Of a stretch of DNA of 64,000 nt, positions 41,256 through 50,148 are shown one piece after another (within the stretch, counting starts at the first letter, position 1; each line of letters begins with the position of its first letter). This DNA comes from Nocardioides litoris. GTDB lineage: Bacteria > Actinomycetota > Actinomycetes > Propionibacteriales > Nocardioidaceae. The notes beneath the pieces were generated by a model. The model searched no databases. It was given only the letters and a program-made list of their open reading frames with translations, and was not told where the DNA came from. The position numbers and the translations under genes were made by a program. The stretch covers positions 124,001 through 188,000 of the forward strand of contig NZ_VDMR01000003.1 in assembly GCF_006346315.1 (NCBI RefSeq), written 5' to 3'.

Positions 41256-41873
41256 TCAGGTAGCCGCTCCCGAGGCCTTCGACGGCGACGACGACGAGGC
41301 CTTCGACGAGGCCGGGGAGGCCTTGGCGGCGGCCTTCTGCTCCTTCTTGAAGTCCCGCACCTTCTGCAGGCTGGCGGCGTCGACGACGTCGGCGACCGAG
41401 CGGAACCCGTCGAGGGCGTAGTCGCCGGCCGCCTTCTCCCAGCCCTCCGGCCGCACGTCCTCGTGCTTGGCGACCACGGCCACGAAGATGCGGGCCTTCT
41501 GCGCGCCGAAGCCGGGCAGCGCCTGGAGCCGCTCGGCCAGGTCGCGCCCGTCGGCGGCCTCGGTCCAGATGCGCTCGGCGTGGCCGTCGTACTCCTCGAC
41601 GACGAGGCGGGCGAGCTCCTGCAGCCGGGCGGCCATGGAGCCCGGGAAGCGGTGGATGGCCGGGGTCTGCGAGCAGAGCGCGGCGAACTCGTCGGGGTCG
41701 GCGTCGGCGACGGCCTGCGGGTCGAAGGTCCCGAACCGCTCGACGACCTTGGCCGGGCCGCGGAAGGCGTGCTCCATCGGGTACTGCTGGTCGAGCATCA
41801 TCCCGGCCAGCAGCGCGAACGGGTCGTCGCGCAGCAGCTGGTCGGCCGTGTCGTCGCCGGTGTGGATCGCCAT
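41256..41873 (-). CDS. HhH-GPD family protein
   Basis: About 205 residues. A compact helical domain has LLAGMMLDQQYPMEHAF and a helix-hairpin-helix LQALPGFGAQKARIF, as in base-excision glycosylases. The usual catalytic Lys/Asp downstream of the hairpin is not evident, so glycosylase activity is doubtful; it fits an uncharacterised actinobacterial HhH-GPD subfamily. The last 35 residues are a Ser/Ala/Lys-rich tail (SKASSSSPSKAS), perhaps for DNA contact. ATG 41873 is preceded by CACAAT at 7 bases; an alternative ATG is 9 bases upstream. Confidence 0.8.
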   Translation of the reverse strand: MAIHTGDDTADQLLRDDPFALLAGMMLDQQYPMEHAFRGPAKVVERFGTFDPQAVADADPDEFAALCSQTPAIHRFPGSMAARLQELARLVVEEYDGHAERIWTEAADGRDLAERLQALPGFGAQKARIFVAVVAKHEDVRPEGWEKAAGDYALDGFRSVADVVDAASLQKVRDFKKEQKAAAKASPASSKASSSSPSKASGAAT

Positions 41874-41909
41874 GCCAGGCATTGTGCCTGGCGGGGCCGG
41901 AGGAGCGGC

Positions 41910-42284
41910 TCAGGCCTTGACGGCCAGCACCGGGCAGTGCGCGTCGAGCAGCACCCGCTGGGCGTTGGAGCCCAGGATGAGCTTGCCGACCGGGGTGCGG
42001 CGGCGCAGCCCGATTACGATCAGCTCGGCGTCGGCAGACTCCGCCACGCTGACGAGGTCCTCGGCCGCCTCGAACCCGCGCACCAGCTGACGCACCTCGT
42101 GCTCGACCCCGGAGGCCTCGAGCTTGGCCTGCACCCCCGACAGGTCGGGCTCGGCCTCGTCGCCCCGGGCGCGGTGGGAGTGGACGACGACCAGCGCCGA
42201 GCCGCGCAGCCGGGCCTCCTCGATCGCGCGGTCGAGGGCCGCCTCGCCCTCGGGCTTGGGCACGTACCCGACCACCACCGTCAT
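41910..42284 (-). CDS. Universal stress protein (UspA family)
   Basis: A single 124-residue Usp domain. The ATP-binding signature is G-x2-RR-x-PVGKLILGSNAQRVLLDAHCPVL at the C-terminus, so it is the nucleotide-binding type. Its role is unknown beyond general stress or dormancy links of the family. ATG 42284 is preceded at exactly 6 bases by TAGGTT and no Shine-Dalgarno sequence, so the mRNA is predicted to be leaderless. Confidence 0.9.
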   Translation of the reverse strand: MTVVVGYVPKPEGEAALDRAIEEARLRGSALVVVHSHRARGDEAEPDLSGVQAKLEASGVEHEVRQLVRGFEAAEDLVSVAESADAELIVIGLRRRTPVGKLILGSNAQRVLLDAHCPVLAVKA

Positions 42285-42290
42285 GCGGGC

Positions 42291-42296
42291 AACCTA
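42291..42296 (-). promoter_or_regulatory. -10 box of the universal stress protein gene, leaderless arrangement
   Basis: TAGGTT on the minus strand, 6 bases from ATG 42284. Confidence 0.55.
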
Positions 42297-42349
42297 CCCG
42301 CCTGTGGAGGACGCCGCGACCCACCGGCCGGGTGCGGCAGGCTGGCGTC

Positions 42350-42841
42350 GTGCACCTGCCGGCTCCACCTCCACCAGCCCCGGCCCCACCAGCCCCGGCC
42401 CCGCCCGCCTCGGCGGTGACCGAGCCGGTCGGCCGTGCCCTGGAGGCGCTCCTGCGCCGAGCCGTCGTCGACCACGGCGCGACGGAGCGACGGCGGGTGC
42501 ACCCGCCGGTGGTGCACGTGGGCCTGCCCGGCCGCCCCGACGGCTCGGCCCGGCTCGAGCTGGGCGACCAGCGCCTCGACCACGCGCTCCGCGTCGACGC
42601 CCTCGAGGCGATGGTGCGGCGCGTCCGGCGTGTGGTGCCCGCTCCCCTGGTCTGGCTCACCCGGTCCGGCGACCTCGAGGTCCGTGACGTCGACCTGCGA
42701 TGGCTTGCCGCGGCCCGCACCGCCGCGGCCGAGCTCGCGACGGCGCTCCCCATGGTCGTCGTGACCCGCCGGGCGTGGCGCGACCCCTCGACCGGCGTGG
42801 GGCGGGCGTGGGCGCGCCCCCGGCCGCCGGTGTCGGGCTAG
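42350..42841 (+). CDS. Hypothetical protein with Pro/Ala-rich N-terminus
   Basis: A 163-residue protein I do not recognise. Residues 2-25 are a PAPPPPAPAPP-type low-complexity leader. The rest is an alpha/beta domain with VHVGLPGRPDGSARLELG and PAPLVWLTRSGDLEVRDVDLRWL, ending in a Pro/Arg tail. There is no signal peptide or membrane segment. GTG 42350 is chosen because CAGGCT lies 6 bases upstream, matching the leaderless pattern of neighbours. It is divergent from the universal stress protein gene. Confidence 0.6.
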   Translation: MHLPAPPPPAPAPPAPAPPASAVTEPVGRALEALLRRAVVDHGATERRRVHPPVVHVGLPGRPDGSARLELGDQRLDHALRVDALEAMVRRVRRVVPAPLVWLTRSGDLEVRDVDLRWLAAARTAAAELATALPMVVVTRRAWRDPSTGVGRAWARPRPPVSG

Positions 42842-42894
42842 GTCCGGACTTCTCGTCCGCCCGGGCGGCATCCACCCCGAGCGGGAGGCCCGTC

Positions 42895-44376
42895 CTAGGC
42901 CTCGTCCCAGGTGTGCACCGGCTCGTTGGTGTGCATGCGCTCGCGGTAGTCGAGCAGGGTCGCCCGCAGACCGTCCCAGCGGTCCTGGTCACGACGGCGG
43001 TCCATGGCGGCCACGAACCACTCCGCACCGTTGGTGCCGAGCAGGCAGCGCTGCTCGATGATGCCGAGCAGCCGGTCGACGGTGGCGCCGTCGACGCCCC
43101 AGGCCTCGAGGCCCTGCTGGGCCAGCGGCAGCAGCCGTCGCAGCACCAGCTCGGTCGCCCGCACCTGGCCGACACCCGGCCAGTAGACCTGGGCGTCGAC
43201 CCCGTGCTGGGCGGCGACGTGGAAGTTCTCCTCGGCGGCGCTGAAGGACATCTGCGACCACAGCGGACGCTCGCTCTCGGCCAGGGCCCGGACCAGCCCG
43301 AAGTAGAAGGCCGCGTTGGCCATCGTGTCGGCGACGGTGGGGCCGGCGGCCAGCACGCGGTTCTCCACGCGCAGGTGGGGTGTGCGCTGGTCGTCGGAGC
43401 CGGTGACGTCGTACACCGGACGGTTCCAGCGGTAGATGGTGCCGTTGTGCAGCCGGAGCTCGGCCAGCTCGGGGGTGCCGCCGGCCTCCAGCACGGCCAG
43501 CGGGTCCTCGTCCTCGGTGACGGGCAGCAGGGCCGGGAAGTAGCGGACGTTCTCCTCGAACAGGTCGAAGACCGAGGTGATCCACCGCTCGCCGAACCAG
43601 ACCCGCGGCCGCACGCCCTGCGCCTTGAGCTCCTCGCTGCGGGTGTCGGTGGCCTGCTCGAACAGCGGGATCCGCGTCTCGCGCCACAGCTGCTGGCCGA
43701 GCAGGTAGGGCGAGTTGGCCCCGACCGCGAGCTGGACCGCCGAGATCGCCTGGGAGGCGTTCCAGTAGGCGGCGAACTGGTCGGGCGCGGTCTGCACGTG
43801 CAGCTGGGTGCTGGTGCAGGCCGCCTCCGGCAGGATCGAGTCGGAGGTGGTGTCGAGGCGGTCGCGACCGCTGATGACGATCGCCAGGTCCTCGCCCCGC
43901 GCGTGCAGGATCTGCTCGCTCAGCAGCCGGTAGCGCGGGTTGGCGCTGATGCTGTGCAGGCCCATGTGGCCCTCGGCGAGCGTCGGCAGGATGCCGATCA
44001 TCACCAGGTGGGCCCCGACCGCGGCCGACTTGGTCTCGGCGTCGTTGAGGCTGCGGCGCAGGTCGTGCTCGAAGGCCTCGAGGGCTCCCTCGCGCAGCTT
44101 GCCGGGCGGCACGTTGATCTCGATGTTGAACTGGCCGAGCTCGGTCTGGAAGTCGGGGTCGGCGATCGCGGCGAGCGCCTCGGCGTTCTTCAGGGCGGGG
44201 TCGCCCTGCTCGTCGACGAGGTTGAGCTCGACCTCGAGCCCCGTCATCGGGTCGTCGGTGTCGAACGCGGCCTCGCGCAGCATCCGGGCGAACACGTCGA
44301 GGCAACGACGCACCTTCTCGCGGTGGCGCGTGCGGTCGGCGGGAGTGAACTCCTGGTGGTCGACCTCTTCGCCCAT
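42895..44376 (-). CDS. Glutamate-cysteine ligase-like protein
   Basis: A 493-residue protein related to gamma-glutamylcysteine ligases of the GCS2 superfamily. MTGLEVELNLVDEQGDP and ELGQFNIEINVPPGKL carry the acidic Mg-ATP residues, with later HLRVENRVLAAGPTVADTMANAAFY. Actinobacteria make mycothiol rather than glutathione, so the actual product may be gamma-glutamylcysteine for ergothioneine or something else. ATG 44376 is preceded at 6 bases by TAGATT, a leaderless arrangement. The neighbours give no pathway clue. Confidence 0.85.
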   Translation of the reverse strand: MGEEVDHQEFTPADRTRHREKVRRCLDVFARMLREAAFDTDDPMTGLEVELNLVDEQGDPALKNAEALAAIADPDFQTELGQFNIEINVPPGKLREGALEAFEHDLRRSLNDAETKSAAVGAHLVMIGILPTLAEGHMGLHSISANPRYRLLSEQILHARGEDLAIVISGRDRLDTTSDSILPEAACTSTQLHVQTAPDQFAAYWNASQAISAVQLAVGANSPYLLGQQLWRETRIPLFEQATDTRSEELKAQGVRPRVWFGERWITSVFDLFEENVRYFPALLPVTEDEDPLAVLEAGGTPELAELRLHNGTIYRWNRPVYDVTGSDDQRTPHLRVENRVLAAGPTVADTMANAAFYFGLVRALAESERPLWSQMSFSAAEENFHVAAQHGVDAQVYWPGVGQVRATELVLRRLLPLAQQGLEAWGVDGATVDRLLGIIEQRCLLGTNGAEWFVAAMDRRRDQDRWDGLRATLLDYRERMHTNEPVHTWDEA

Positions 44377-44382
44377 GCGCCG

Positions 44383-44388
44383 AATCTA
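44383..44388 (-). promoter_or_regulatory. -10 box of the glutamate-cysteine ligase-like gene, leaderless arrangement
   Basis: TAGATT on the minus strand, 6 bases before ATG 44376. Confidence 0.55.
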
Positions 44389-44429
44389 GAGCCCGCCGGC
44401 GCCGCAGGACAGGACCCCCGCGCCCCCCA

Positions 44430-45461
44430 TCAGGTGAGGTCGAGACCCTCCCGCCAGTCGAAGCCCCCGGCCCAGACCGTCGGGGGCACGGCCCGCTCGA
44501 GGGCGTCGGTCAGCAGGGCGGCCAGGCCGTAGTCGGGGTCGACGGCCTCGCAACGCTCGAGCGCGCACCACGCCAGCGCGCCGTCACCGGCCTGCCAGGC
44601 CGACCAGGCGGTCAGGGTCGCCGGTGCGGCGCGCAGGTGCTCGGGCGCGCGGCGCAGCAGGTCGGTGAAGAAGGCCGTCGCCACCGGCGCCCGGTCGCGC
44701 GTGATCGCCGCCCACGCAGCGTCGCGCACCCGCAGTGAGGCCATGCCGCCCAGCAGTCGCGCCGCCTCCGCGTCGCTCGGGGCGGGACGCGCCGGGTCGG
44801 CCAGGTGGCGGTCGACGAGCGCGTGGGTCCAGGCACCTTCGTCGGCCTGCACCGCGACCGAGGCGAGCACCTCGGCCGAGCGGGTGGGGAGCCGCGCGGC
44901 GAGGGCGGCGACCCGCGCGACCGCGACCGGGTCGGGCTCGAGCCCCGCGGCCAGGGCGGCGCGCGAGGGCTGGACGACGCGACCGTCGACGACCGCCTGG
45001 GCCAGGAACGGGTGGGCGGCGAGCCGGTCGCGGTCCAGCGGCGTGCCCTCGGTGTCGCCGGACACGCCGCCAGGCCCGCCGCCGGTCAGGGACCACCAAC
45101 GGTCGTCGCCGACGTGGAGCGCGGTGACGACGTCGACGCCGGCCCCACGGAACGCGGTGCGCAGCGCCCGCCAGGCGGCCCGGGCGCGGACCCGGTCGGA
45201 GGTGTGGACCAGGAGGACGACCCGGGTCGTGTGGTGGTGCACGGCCGGCTCGACCAGCAGCGCGGCCACGGCGGGCAGGTCGGTGGGCGCGGGAGGGAGG
45301 TCGACGCGGGCGTGGAAGGAGTGGTCGGCGTCGAGGGTCATCATCACGACCGACTCGGTCGGCCAGAAGCCGAGGACGACGACGCCGGCGGCGACGAGGT
45401 CCTCGGGCGAGCGGGCGGTCATGGCGGGGCGCACGGGGGCGCCGGGGAGGGACGAGGTCAT
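44430..45461 (-). CDS. DUF4192 domain-containing protein
   Basis: A 343-residue cytoplasmic protein of unknown function. The start region SPEDLVAAGVVVLGFWPTESVVMMTL and the C-terminal WSAWQAGDGALAWCALERC are characteristic of actinobacterial DUF4192 proteins. The C-terminal half is helical. ATG 45461 gives the longest plausible protein; a second ATG at 45421 is possible. It is divergent from dinB with 144 bases between, and those bases carry repeated GTGGACG elements. Confidence 0.8.
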   Translation of the reverse strand: MTSSLPGAPVRPAMTARSPEDLVAAGVVVLGFWPTESVVMMTLDADHSFHARVDLPPAPTDLPAVAALLVEPAVHHHTTRVVLLVHTSDRVRARAAWRALRTAFRGAGVDVVTALHVGDDRWWSLTGGGPGGVSGDTEGTPLDRDRLAAHPFLAQAVVDGRVVQPSRAALAAGLEPDPVAVARVAALAARLPTRSAEVLASVAVQADEGAWTHALVDRHLADPARPAPSDAEAARLLGGMASLRVRDAAWAAITRDRAPVATAFFTDLLRRAPEHLRAAPATLTAWSAWQAGDGALAWCALERCEAVDPDYGLAALLTDALERAVPPTVWAGGFDWREGLDLT

Positions 45462-45514
45462 GGCGAGGACGCTGCCCGCGGCCGGGGACAGCGAGGGCTG
45501 GTGCCGCCGCGGCC

Positions 45515-45587
45515 TGTGGACGACCTGCGGCCGGGCGGCGGCTGTGGACGACTCGTGGACGGTCCCGGCACCGGCGTGGTGGACGAC
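45515..45587. repeat. Cluster of GTGGACG direct repeats before dinB
   Basis: TGTGGACGAC occurs at 45515-45524 and 45543-45552, GTGGACGGT at 45555-45563 and GGTGGACGAC at 45578-45587, all in one orientation. The reverse complement of the 9-mer (TCGTCCACA) differs by one base from the actinobacterial DnaA box TTGTCCACA. They may be DnaA-box-like sites or an operator array for dinB. Confidence 0.45.
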
Positions 45588-45605
45588 CAGCGGGAGGATC
45601 AGCCC

Positions 45606-46961
45606 ATGCGGTCCACGGCGTCGGTCCTCCACCTGGACCTCGACGCCTTCTTCGCCAGCGTCGAGCAGCGCGACAAGCCCTCGCTGCGCGGCAAGCCGGT
45701 CGTGGTCGGTGGCACCGGGGGGCGCGGGGTGGTGGCCACGGCGTCCTACGAGGCGCGCCGCTACGGCGTGCGATCGGCCATGTCGACCCGCGAGGCGCGG
45801 GCGCGGTGCCCGCACGCGGCCTTCCTCACCGGCCGGTTCCACGCCTACCGAGAGGCCAGCGAGGCGGTGATGGCGGTGCTCAAGGCGGCCTCGCCCCTGG
45901 TCGAGCCGCTCTCGCTCGACGAGGCCTTCGTCGACCTCGCCCGCGCCGACCTGCCCGACCTCGAGGTCGCCACCGTCTCGGCGTACGCCGCCGGGCTGCG
46001 CGCGCAGGTCGCCGAGGTGACCGGGGGCCTGACGGCCTCGGTGGGGCTGGGCAGCTCGAAGTTCATCGCCAAGGTGGCCAGCGACCTGGAGAAGCCGGAC
46101 GCCCTGGTGGTGGTGCCGCCGGGCACCGAGCGCGACCTGCTGCGACCCATGAGCGTCACGGTCATCCCCGGGGTGGGACCGGCGACGACGGAGCGGCTGC
46201 GACGCGCGGGGGTGCACACCGTCGCCGACCTCGAGCGCACCGACCTCGCCGAGCTCCACCGCCTCGTCGGGCAGGCCCACGGCACCAGCCTGCACGCCCT
46301 GGCCCGCGCGCACGACGACCGGCCGGTGGTGGCCGAGCGCGAGGCCAAGTCGGTGAGCAGCGAGGGCACCTACGAGACCGACCTGACCGACCGCCGGATC
46401 ATGGAGAGCCTGCTGACCCGGCAGGCCACCGAGGTCGCCGAGCGGCTGCGCAAGCACGGCCTGTCGGGCCGGACGGTGACCATCAAGGTGCGGATGTACG
46501 ACTTCACGACGCTCAGCCGCTCCGCCACCCTGCCCGAGCCCACCGACAGCGCCGCCACCGTCGCCCGGATGGCCCGGGCGCTGCTGGCCGACCTCGACAC
46601 CTCCGGCGGCGTGCGGCTGCTCGGGGTCGGCGTCTCGGGCCTCGCCGACTGGGTGCAGGACGACCTGTTCGGCGAGACGGGGCCCGGCCACCAGGAGGGC
46701 GCCGACGGGGCCGAGGCGGGAGACGCACCCGACCCCGAGCTCGAGCGGGCGGTGCGCGAGGCGGGCGTGAAGGCCCGCCGGTCGCCGTACGCGCCGGGGC
46801 AGGACGTCGAGCACGAGGAGATGGGCCGCGGCTGGGTGTGGGGCTCGGGGCGGGGCGTGGTGACGGTGCGGTTCGAGACGGCGGGGACGCCGCCGGGACC
46901 GGTGCGCTCCTACGCGCTGGACGACCCGAACCTGCGTGCGTGGCGGCCCCCGGAGCAGTAG
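45606..46961 (+). CDS. dinB: DNA polymerase IV (Y-family)
   Basis: A 451-residue translesion polymerase. The catalytic acidic residues lie in HLDLDAFFASVE and LSLDEAFVD. The steric-gate region and palm/fingers, the HhH thumb (IPGVGPATTERLRRAG) and the little finger follow. A clamp-binding motif Q-D-D-L-F appears at the end of the little finger (VQDDLFGE). After it come about 95 residues with EEMGRGWVWGSGRGVVTVRFET, a tail also seen in other actinobacterial DinB proteins. A GGGAGGA site precedes ATG 45606. The stop codon overlaps the -10 box of the next gene. Confidence 0.94.
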   Translation: MRSTASVLHLDLDAFFASVEQRDKPSLRGKPVVVGGTGGRGVVATASYEARRYGVRSAMSTREARARCPHAAFLTGRFHAYREASEAVMAVLKAASPLVEPLSLDEAFVDLARADLPDLEVATVSAYAAGLRAQVAEVTGGLTASVGLGSSKFIAKVASDLEKPDALVVVPPGTERDLLRPMSVTVIPGVGPATTERLRRAGVHTVADLERTDLAELHRLVGQAHGTSLHALARAHDDRPVVAEREAKSVSSEGTYETDLTDRRIMESLLTRQATEVAERLRKHGLSGRTVTIKVRMYDFTTLSRSATLPEPTDSAATVARMARALLADLDTSGGVRLLGVGVSGLADWVQDDLFGETGPGHQEGADGAEAGDAPDPELERAVREAGVKARRSPYAPGQDVEHEEMGRGWVWGSGRGVVTVRFETAGTPPGPVRSYALDDPNLRAWRPPEQ

Positions 46962-46964
46962 CGT
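46959..46964 (+). promoter_or_regulatory. -10 box of the tandem-GNAT gene at 46973
   Basis: TAGCGT overlaps the dinB stop codon and lies 8 bases before GTG 46973. Confidence 0.45.
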
Positions 46965-46972
46965 CCGCCGCC

Positions 46973-47986
46973 GTGGAGATCCGACCCGTCGACCTGTCCA
47001 GCGACCTCGAGCTGCGCGCGGCCTACGACGTCGACACCCGCGCGGTGGGCGTCGGGCGGGCCGGGCTGCCGCACTGGTCGTGGCCGGAGATGTCGAGCAT
47101 GTTCCGCCACGACGACCCTGGCGAGGCCAAGGAGCTGCTCGGCGGCTGGGAGGACGGCCGCCTGGTCGCGGTCGGGCTGGTCTTCGCCCCGCTGGACGAC
47201 AACCGCGACAAGGCCTGGGTGGGGGCCGAGGTCGACCCGCCCGCGCAGGGTCGTGGCCGCGGACGACAGATGCTCGCCGCGGTCGAGCAGCGGGCCCGCG
47301 AGCTCGACCGCACCGTGCTGCTCGCCGAGACCAAGCTGCCCCTCGACGAGGTGACCACCCACCGGCAGCGGCGGTTCGCCGAGGCGGCGGGCTACGACTT
47401 CTCCAACGTCGAGGTCGTGCGCCACCTGGCCCTCCCGGTGCCGACCGAGCGGCTCGCCCGGTGGTCGGCCGAGGCGGCCGAGAAGCACCCGGGCTACACC
47501 CTCGAGACCCACCTCGACCACCTGCCCGACCACCTGCTGCCCTCGTTCCTGGCCATCTTCGGCCAGCTGTCGGTCGACGCCCCCACCGGCGAGGCCGACT
47601 GGGAGGAGGAGGTGATGACCCCCGAGCGCTTCCGCGCCCAGGAGGACGCGTTCGTCGAGGCCGGGCGCCGGGTGTGGTGCACGGTCGCGGTGGCGCCCGA
47701 CGGCACCGTGGCGGCGTACTCGACCATCTCGGTGCCGCCCGCGGGCACCCGCACCGACGCCTCGCAGTGGGGCACCTTCGTGGGTCGGGAGCACCGCGGC
47801 CGCCGGCTCGGGCTGGCCACCAAGGCGGCCAACCTGCGCGCCGTGCAGGACGCCCACCCCGAGATGCGCCGCGTCGTCACCCAGAACGCCGAGACCAACG
47901 ACTGGATGGTGGCCATCAACGAGCAGATGGGCTTCGTGCCCGTCGAGGCGGCGGTGGAGATGATCAAGCGCGTGGCGCGCGGCTGA
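46973..47986 (+). CDS. Tandem GNAT-family N-acetyltransferase
   Basis: A 337-residue protein with two GNAT domains: the N-terminal one (about 1-165) with EVDPPAQGRGRGRQMLAAV as the acetyl-CoA loop, and the C-terminal one (about 190-337) with VGREHRGRRLGLATKAANL. Both loops fit the R/QxxGxG/A pattern. The substrate is unknown; tandem-GNAT organisation resembles mycothiol synthase MshD, but similarity is not enough to call it. The last 23 bases overlap the convergent pxpC gene. Confidence 0.82.
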   Translation: MEIRPVDLSSDLELRAAYDVDTRAVGVGRAGLPHWSWPEMSSMFRHDDPGEAKELLGGWEDGRLVAVGLVFAPLDDNRDKAWVGAEVDPPAQGRGRGRQMLAAVEQRARELDRTVLLAETKLPLDEVTTHRQRRFAEAAGYDFSNVEVVRHLALPVPTERLARWSAEAAEKHPGYTLETHLDHLPDHLLPSFLAIFGQLSVDAPTGEADWEEEVMTPERFRAQEDAFVEAGRRVWCTVAVAPDGTVAAYSTISVPPAGTRTDASQWGTFVGREHRGRRLGLATKAANLRAVQDAHPEMRRVVTQNAETNDWMVAINEQMGFVPVEAAVEMIKRVARG

Positions 47987-48830
47987 ACCGCACCGGGTCT
48001 CCTGGCCGCAGCTGCGCGCAGGCGGCGAGTTCGGCCGCCCGCACCACGGCCACGACGGGGTAGCCCCCGGTGGTCGGGTGGTCGGCCAGCAGCACCACCG
48101 GGCGGCCGTCGGGCGGCACCTGCACGGCGCCGGCGACCATGCCCTCGCTCGGCAGCTCCCGGTCGTCGACCCGCTCGAGGGCCGGGCCGACCAGCCGCAG
48201 CCCGACCCGGTCGGCGTCGCCGCTCGCCGACCAGGCGGTCGCGCACAGCCGGCCGAGGGTGCCGGCGGCGAACCGGTCGAGGCGGGGCCCGGGGTCGACC
48301 CGCAGCAGCGGCTCCCCCGGCCACCCCCCACCCACCCCCGGTACGTCGCCACCGGGCGGCGCCGGGTCCGCGGGGCCGACCGGCAGCACCCGGCCCGGGC
48401 GCACCGGCGGCGGGCCGACGCCCCCGAGCGTGTCGGTGGACCGCGAGCCGAGGACCGGCTCGTCGGCCCACCCGCCCCCGACGGCCAGGTAGGAGCGGAC
48501 GCCCGCGCGGGCCGGCCCGAGGACCAGCTCGCTGCCCGCCGGCACGCGCACGGCGCGGCCGTGGCCGACGGGCCGGCCGTCGACGGCGACCGCGCACGGC
48601 GCGCCGGTGACCGCGACCCAGCGGCTCGACCCGGCCCGCAGCGCCACGCCGGCCAGGGTCGCCTCGAGCACTGCGTCGTCGACGCCGCCGCCGACCAGGC
48701 GGCGGGCCAGGGCCGCGGCCGGGGCGTCGAGGGCGCCCGCGCGCGGCACCCCGAGGTGCGCCAGGCCGGGCCGGCCCCGGTCCTGGAGCGTGACCAGGCC
48801 GTCGGCGGCCAGCACCGTCCAGCCGGTCAT
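47964..48830 (-). CDS. pxpC: 5-oxoprolinase subunit C (biotin-dependent carboxyltransferase-like)
   Basis: A 288-residue PxpC/KipA-like subunit of the bacterial ATP-dependent 5-oxoprolinase, which opens pyroglutamate to glutamate. Family segments are GLVTLQDRGRPGLAHLGVPRAGALD near the start and RVGLRLVGPALER with an ELPSEGMVAGAVQVPPDG motif later. It overlaps pxpB by 4 bases (ATGA). Its 3' end overlaps the convergent GNAT gene by 23 bases. Confidence 0.9.
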   Translation of the reverse strand: MTGWTVLAADGLVTLQDRGRPGLAHLGVPRAGALDAPAAALARRLVGGGVDDAVLEATLAGVALRAGSSRWVAVTGAPCAVAVDGRPVGHGRAVRVPAGSELVLGPARAGVRSYLAVGGGWADEPVLGSRSTDTLGGVGPPPVRPGRVLPVGPADPAPPGGDVPGVGGGWPGEPLLRVDPGPRLDRFAAGTLGRLCATAWSASGDADRVGLRLVGPALERVDDRELPSEGMVAGAVQVPPDGRPVVLLADHPTTGGYPVVAVVRAAELAACAQLRPGDPVRFSRAPRA

Positions 48831-49453
48831 GCGGGCACGAACCGCACCCGGGTGCCGGGGGCGAGGAGGGCGGGGCGGTCACGGGAGGGGTCCCACAGCA
48901 GGGCGTCGGTGCGGCCGAGCAGCCGCCAGCCGCCGGGCGACCGGGTCGGGTAGACCCCGCACCACGCCCCGGCCAGCCCGACCGAGCCCGGCGGCACGGC
49001 CGTGCGGGGCGTGGCCAGCCGGGGCACCGCCAGGTCGTCGCCCAGGCCCGCCAGGTAGGCGAAGCCCGGCGCGAACCCGCAGAAGGCGGAGACGAACACC
49101 GTCGCCGTGTGCCGCTCCACCGCACCGTCGCGGTCGGTGCCCCACCGCGCGGCCACGTCGTCGAGGTCGGGCCCGTCGTAGACCGTCGGCAGCTCGACCA
49201 CCTCGCCGTCGGGCGGCGCCGTCCCGGGCACCCACGCGGCCGCCCAGGCCGCGACCGCCGCGCGGGCGGCCGCCGCGTCGTCCCGGGCCACCCCGTCGAG
49301 CAGCACCGTGCACGCCCCGGGCACCACCTCGACGGCCGGGACCCGCACGGCCCGCAGGTGGGCGGCCAGGTCCAGGGCCGCCGTGGCGTCGGCGACCTCC
49401 ACCAGCAGCGCCGCCGGGCCGACCTCGACCACCCCGGCGAGCCCACCGCTCAC
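48827..49453 (-). CDS. pxpB: 5-oxoprolinase subunit B
   Basis: A 208-residue PxpB/KipI-type subunit. Diagnostic pieces are LPTVYDGPDLDDVAARWG and the central FCGFAPGFAYLAGL, followed by PRTAVPPGSVGLAG and YPTRSPGGWRLLGRT. GTG 49453 overlaps the pxpA stop by 4 bases; the longer upstream frame is Arg-rich and belongs to pxpA's other frame. It acts with PxpA and PxpC. Confidence 0.92.
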   Translation of the reverse strand: MSGGLAGVVEVGPAALLVEVADATAALDLAAHLRAVRVPAVEVVPGACTVLLDGVARDDAAAARAAVAAWAAAWVPGTAPPDGEVVELPTVYDGPDLDDVAARWGTDRDGAVERHTATVFVSAFCGFAPGFAYLAGLGDDLAVPRLATPRTAVPPGSVGLAGAWCGVYPTRSPGGWRLLGRTDALLWDPSRDRPALLAPGTRVRFVPA

Positions 49454-50148
49454 GGTGCCGCGGCCCGCAGCGTCCACCCGGCGTCCTGCAGCGCGGCGCG
49501 GACGGCGCGGGCGTGGTCGACGGCACCGGGGCTGTCGCCGTGCACGCACAGCGAGTCGACCCCCGGCGCCAGCCGCAGGGCCTGAGCGGCGACTGCGTCG
49601 ACGCCCTCGACCAGCGCCCCCGGTCGGTCGCGCGGCAGGAGCCGGCCGGCGTCGTCGTACCCCCGGTCGGGGAAGCCCTCGTGGAGCACGAGCCGCCCGA
49701 GGCCGGCCGCCTGGTCGAGCAGCTGGCCGGGCATGCCGAGCACGGGCAGGGTGCCCGAGCCCGCGAGCACGGCCATCGCCTGCTCCTCGTCGTCGAGCAC
49801 CCGGTGGTAGAGCGCGCCGTGCGGCTTCAGGTAGCGCACCGCCAGCCCGGCCTCCTCGGCCGCGTCGCCGAGCAGCCCGACCTGGTGGGCGACCTGCTCG
49901 CGGAGCACGTCGTAGGGCACGTCGCGCGGCACCCGGCCGAAGCCGGCCCGGTCGGCGTAGGAGACCTGGGCGCCGACCGCGACCCCGTGCTCGGCGGCGC
50001 CCGCGCAGACCGCGCGCATGACCGCGGGAGACCCGGCGTGGTAGCCGCAGGCGACGTTGGCGCTGGTCACCACGGCCAGCAGGCCGGCGTCGTCGGTCAC
50101 CTCCTCGCCGAGGTCGGCGTTGAGGTCGATGCCGCTCGATCCGGTCAC
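49450..50148 (-). CDS. pxpA: 5-oxoprolinase subunit A (LamB/YcsF family)
   Basis: A 232-residue PxpA subunit starting with the family signature IDLNADLGE, then ANVACGYHAGSPAVM and RYLKPHGALYHRV. It is the first pxp gene in the order pxpA-pxpB-pxpC, all with 4-base overlaps. GTG 50148 overlaps the stop codon of the upstream GNAT gene, so GNAT and pxpABC appear to be a single translationally coupled operon. Confidence 0.93.
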   Translation of the reverse strand: MTGSSGIDLNADLGEEVTDDAGLLAVVTSANVACGYHAGSPAVMRAVCAGAAEHGVAVGAQVSYADRAGFGRVPRDVPYDVLREQVAHQVGLLGDAAEEAGLAVRYLKPHGALYHRVLDDEEQAMAVLAGSGTLPVLGMPGQLLDQAAGLGRLVLHEGFPDRGYDDAGRLLPRDRPGALVEGVDAVAAQALRLAPGVDSLCVHGDSPGAVDHARAVRAALQDAGWTLRAAAP

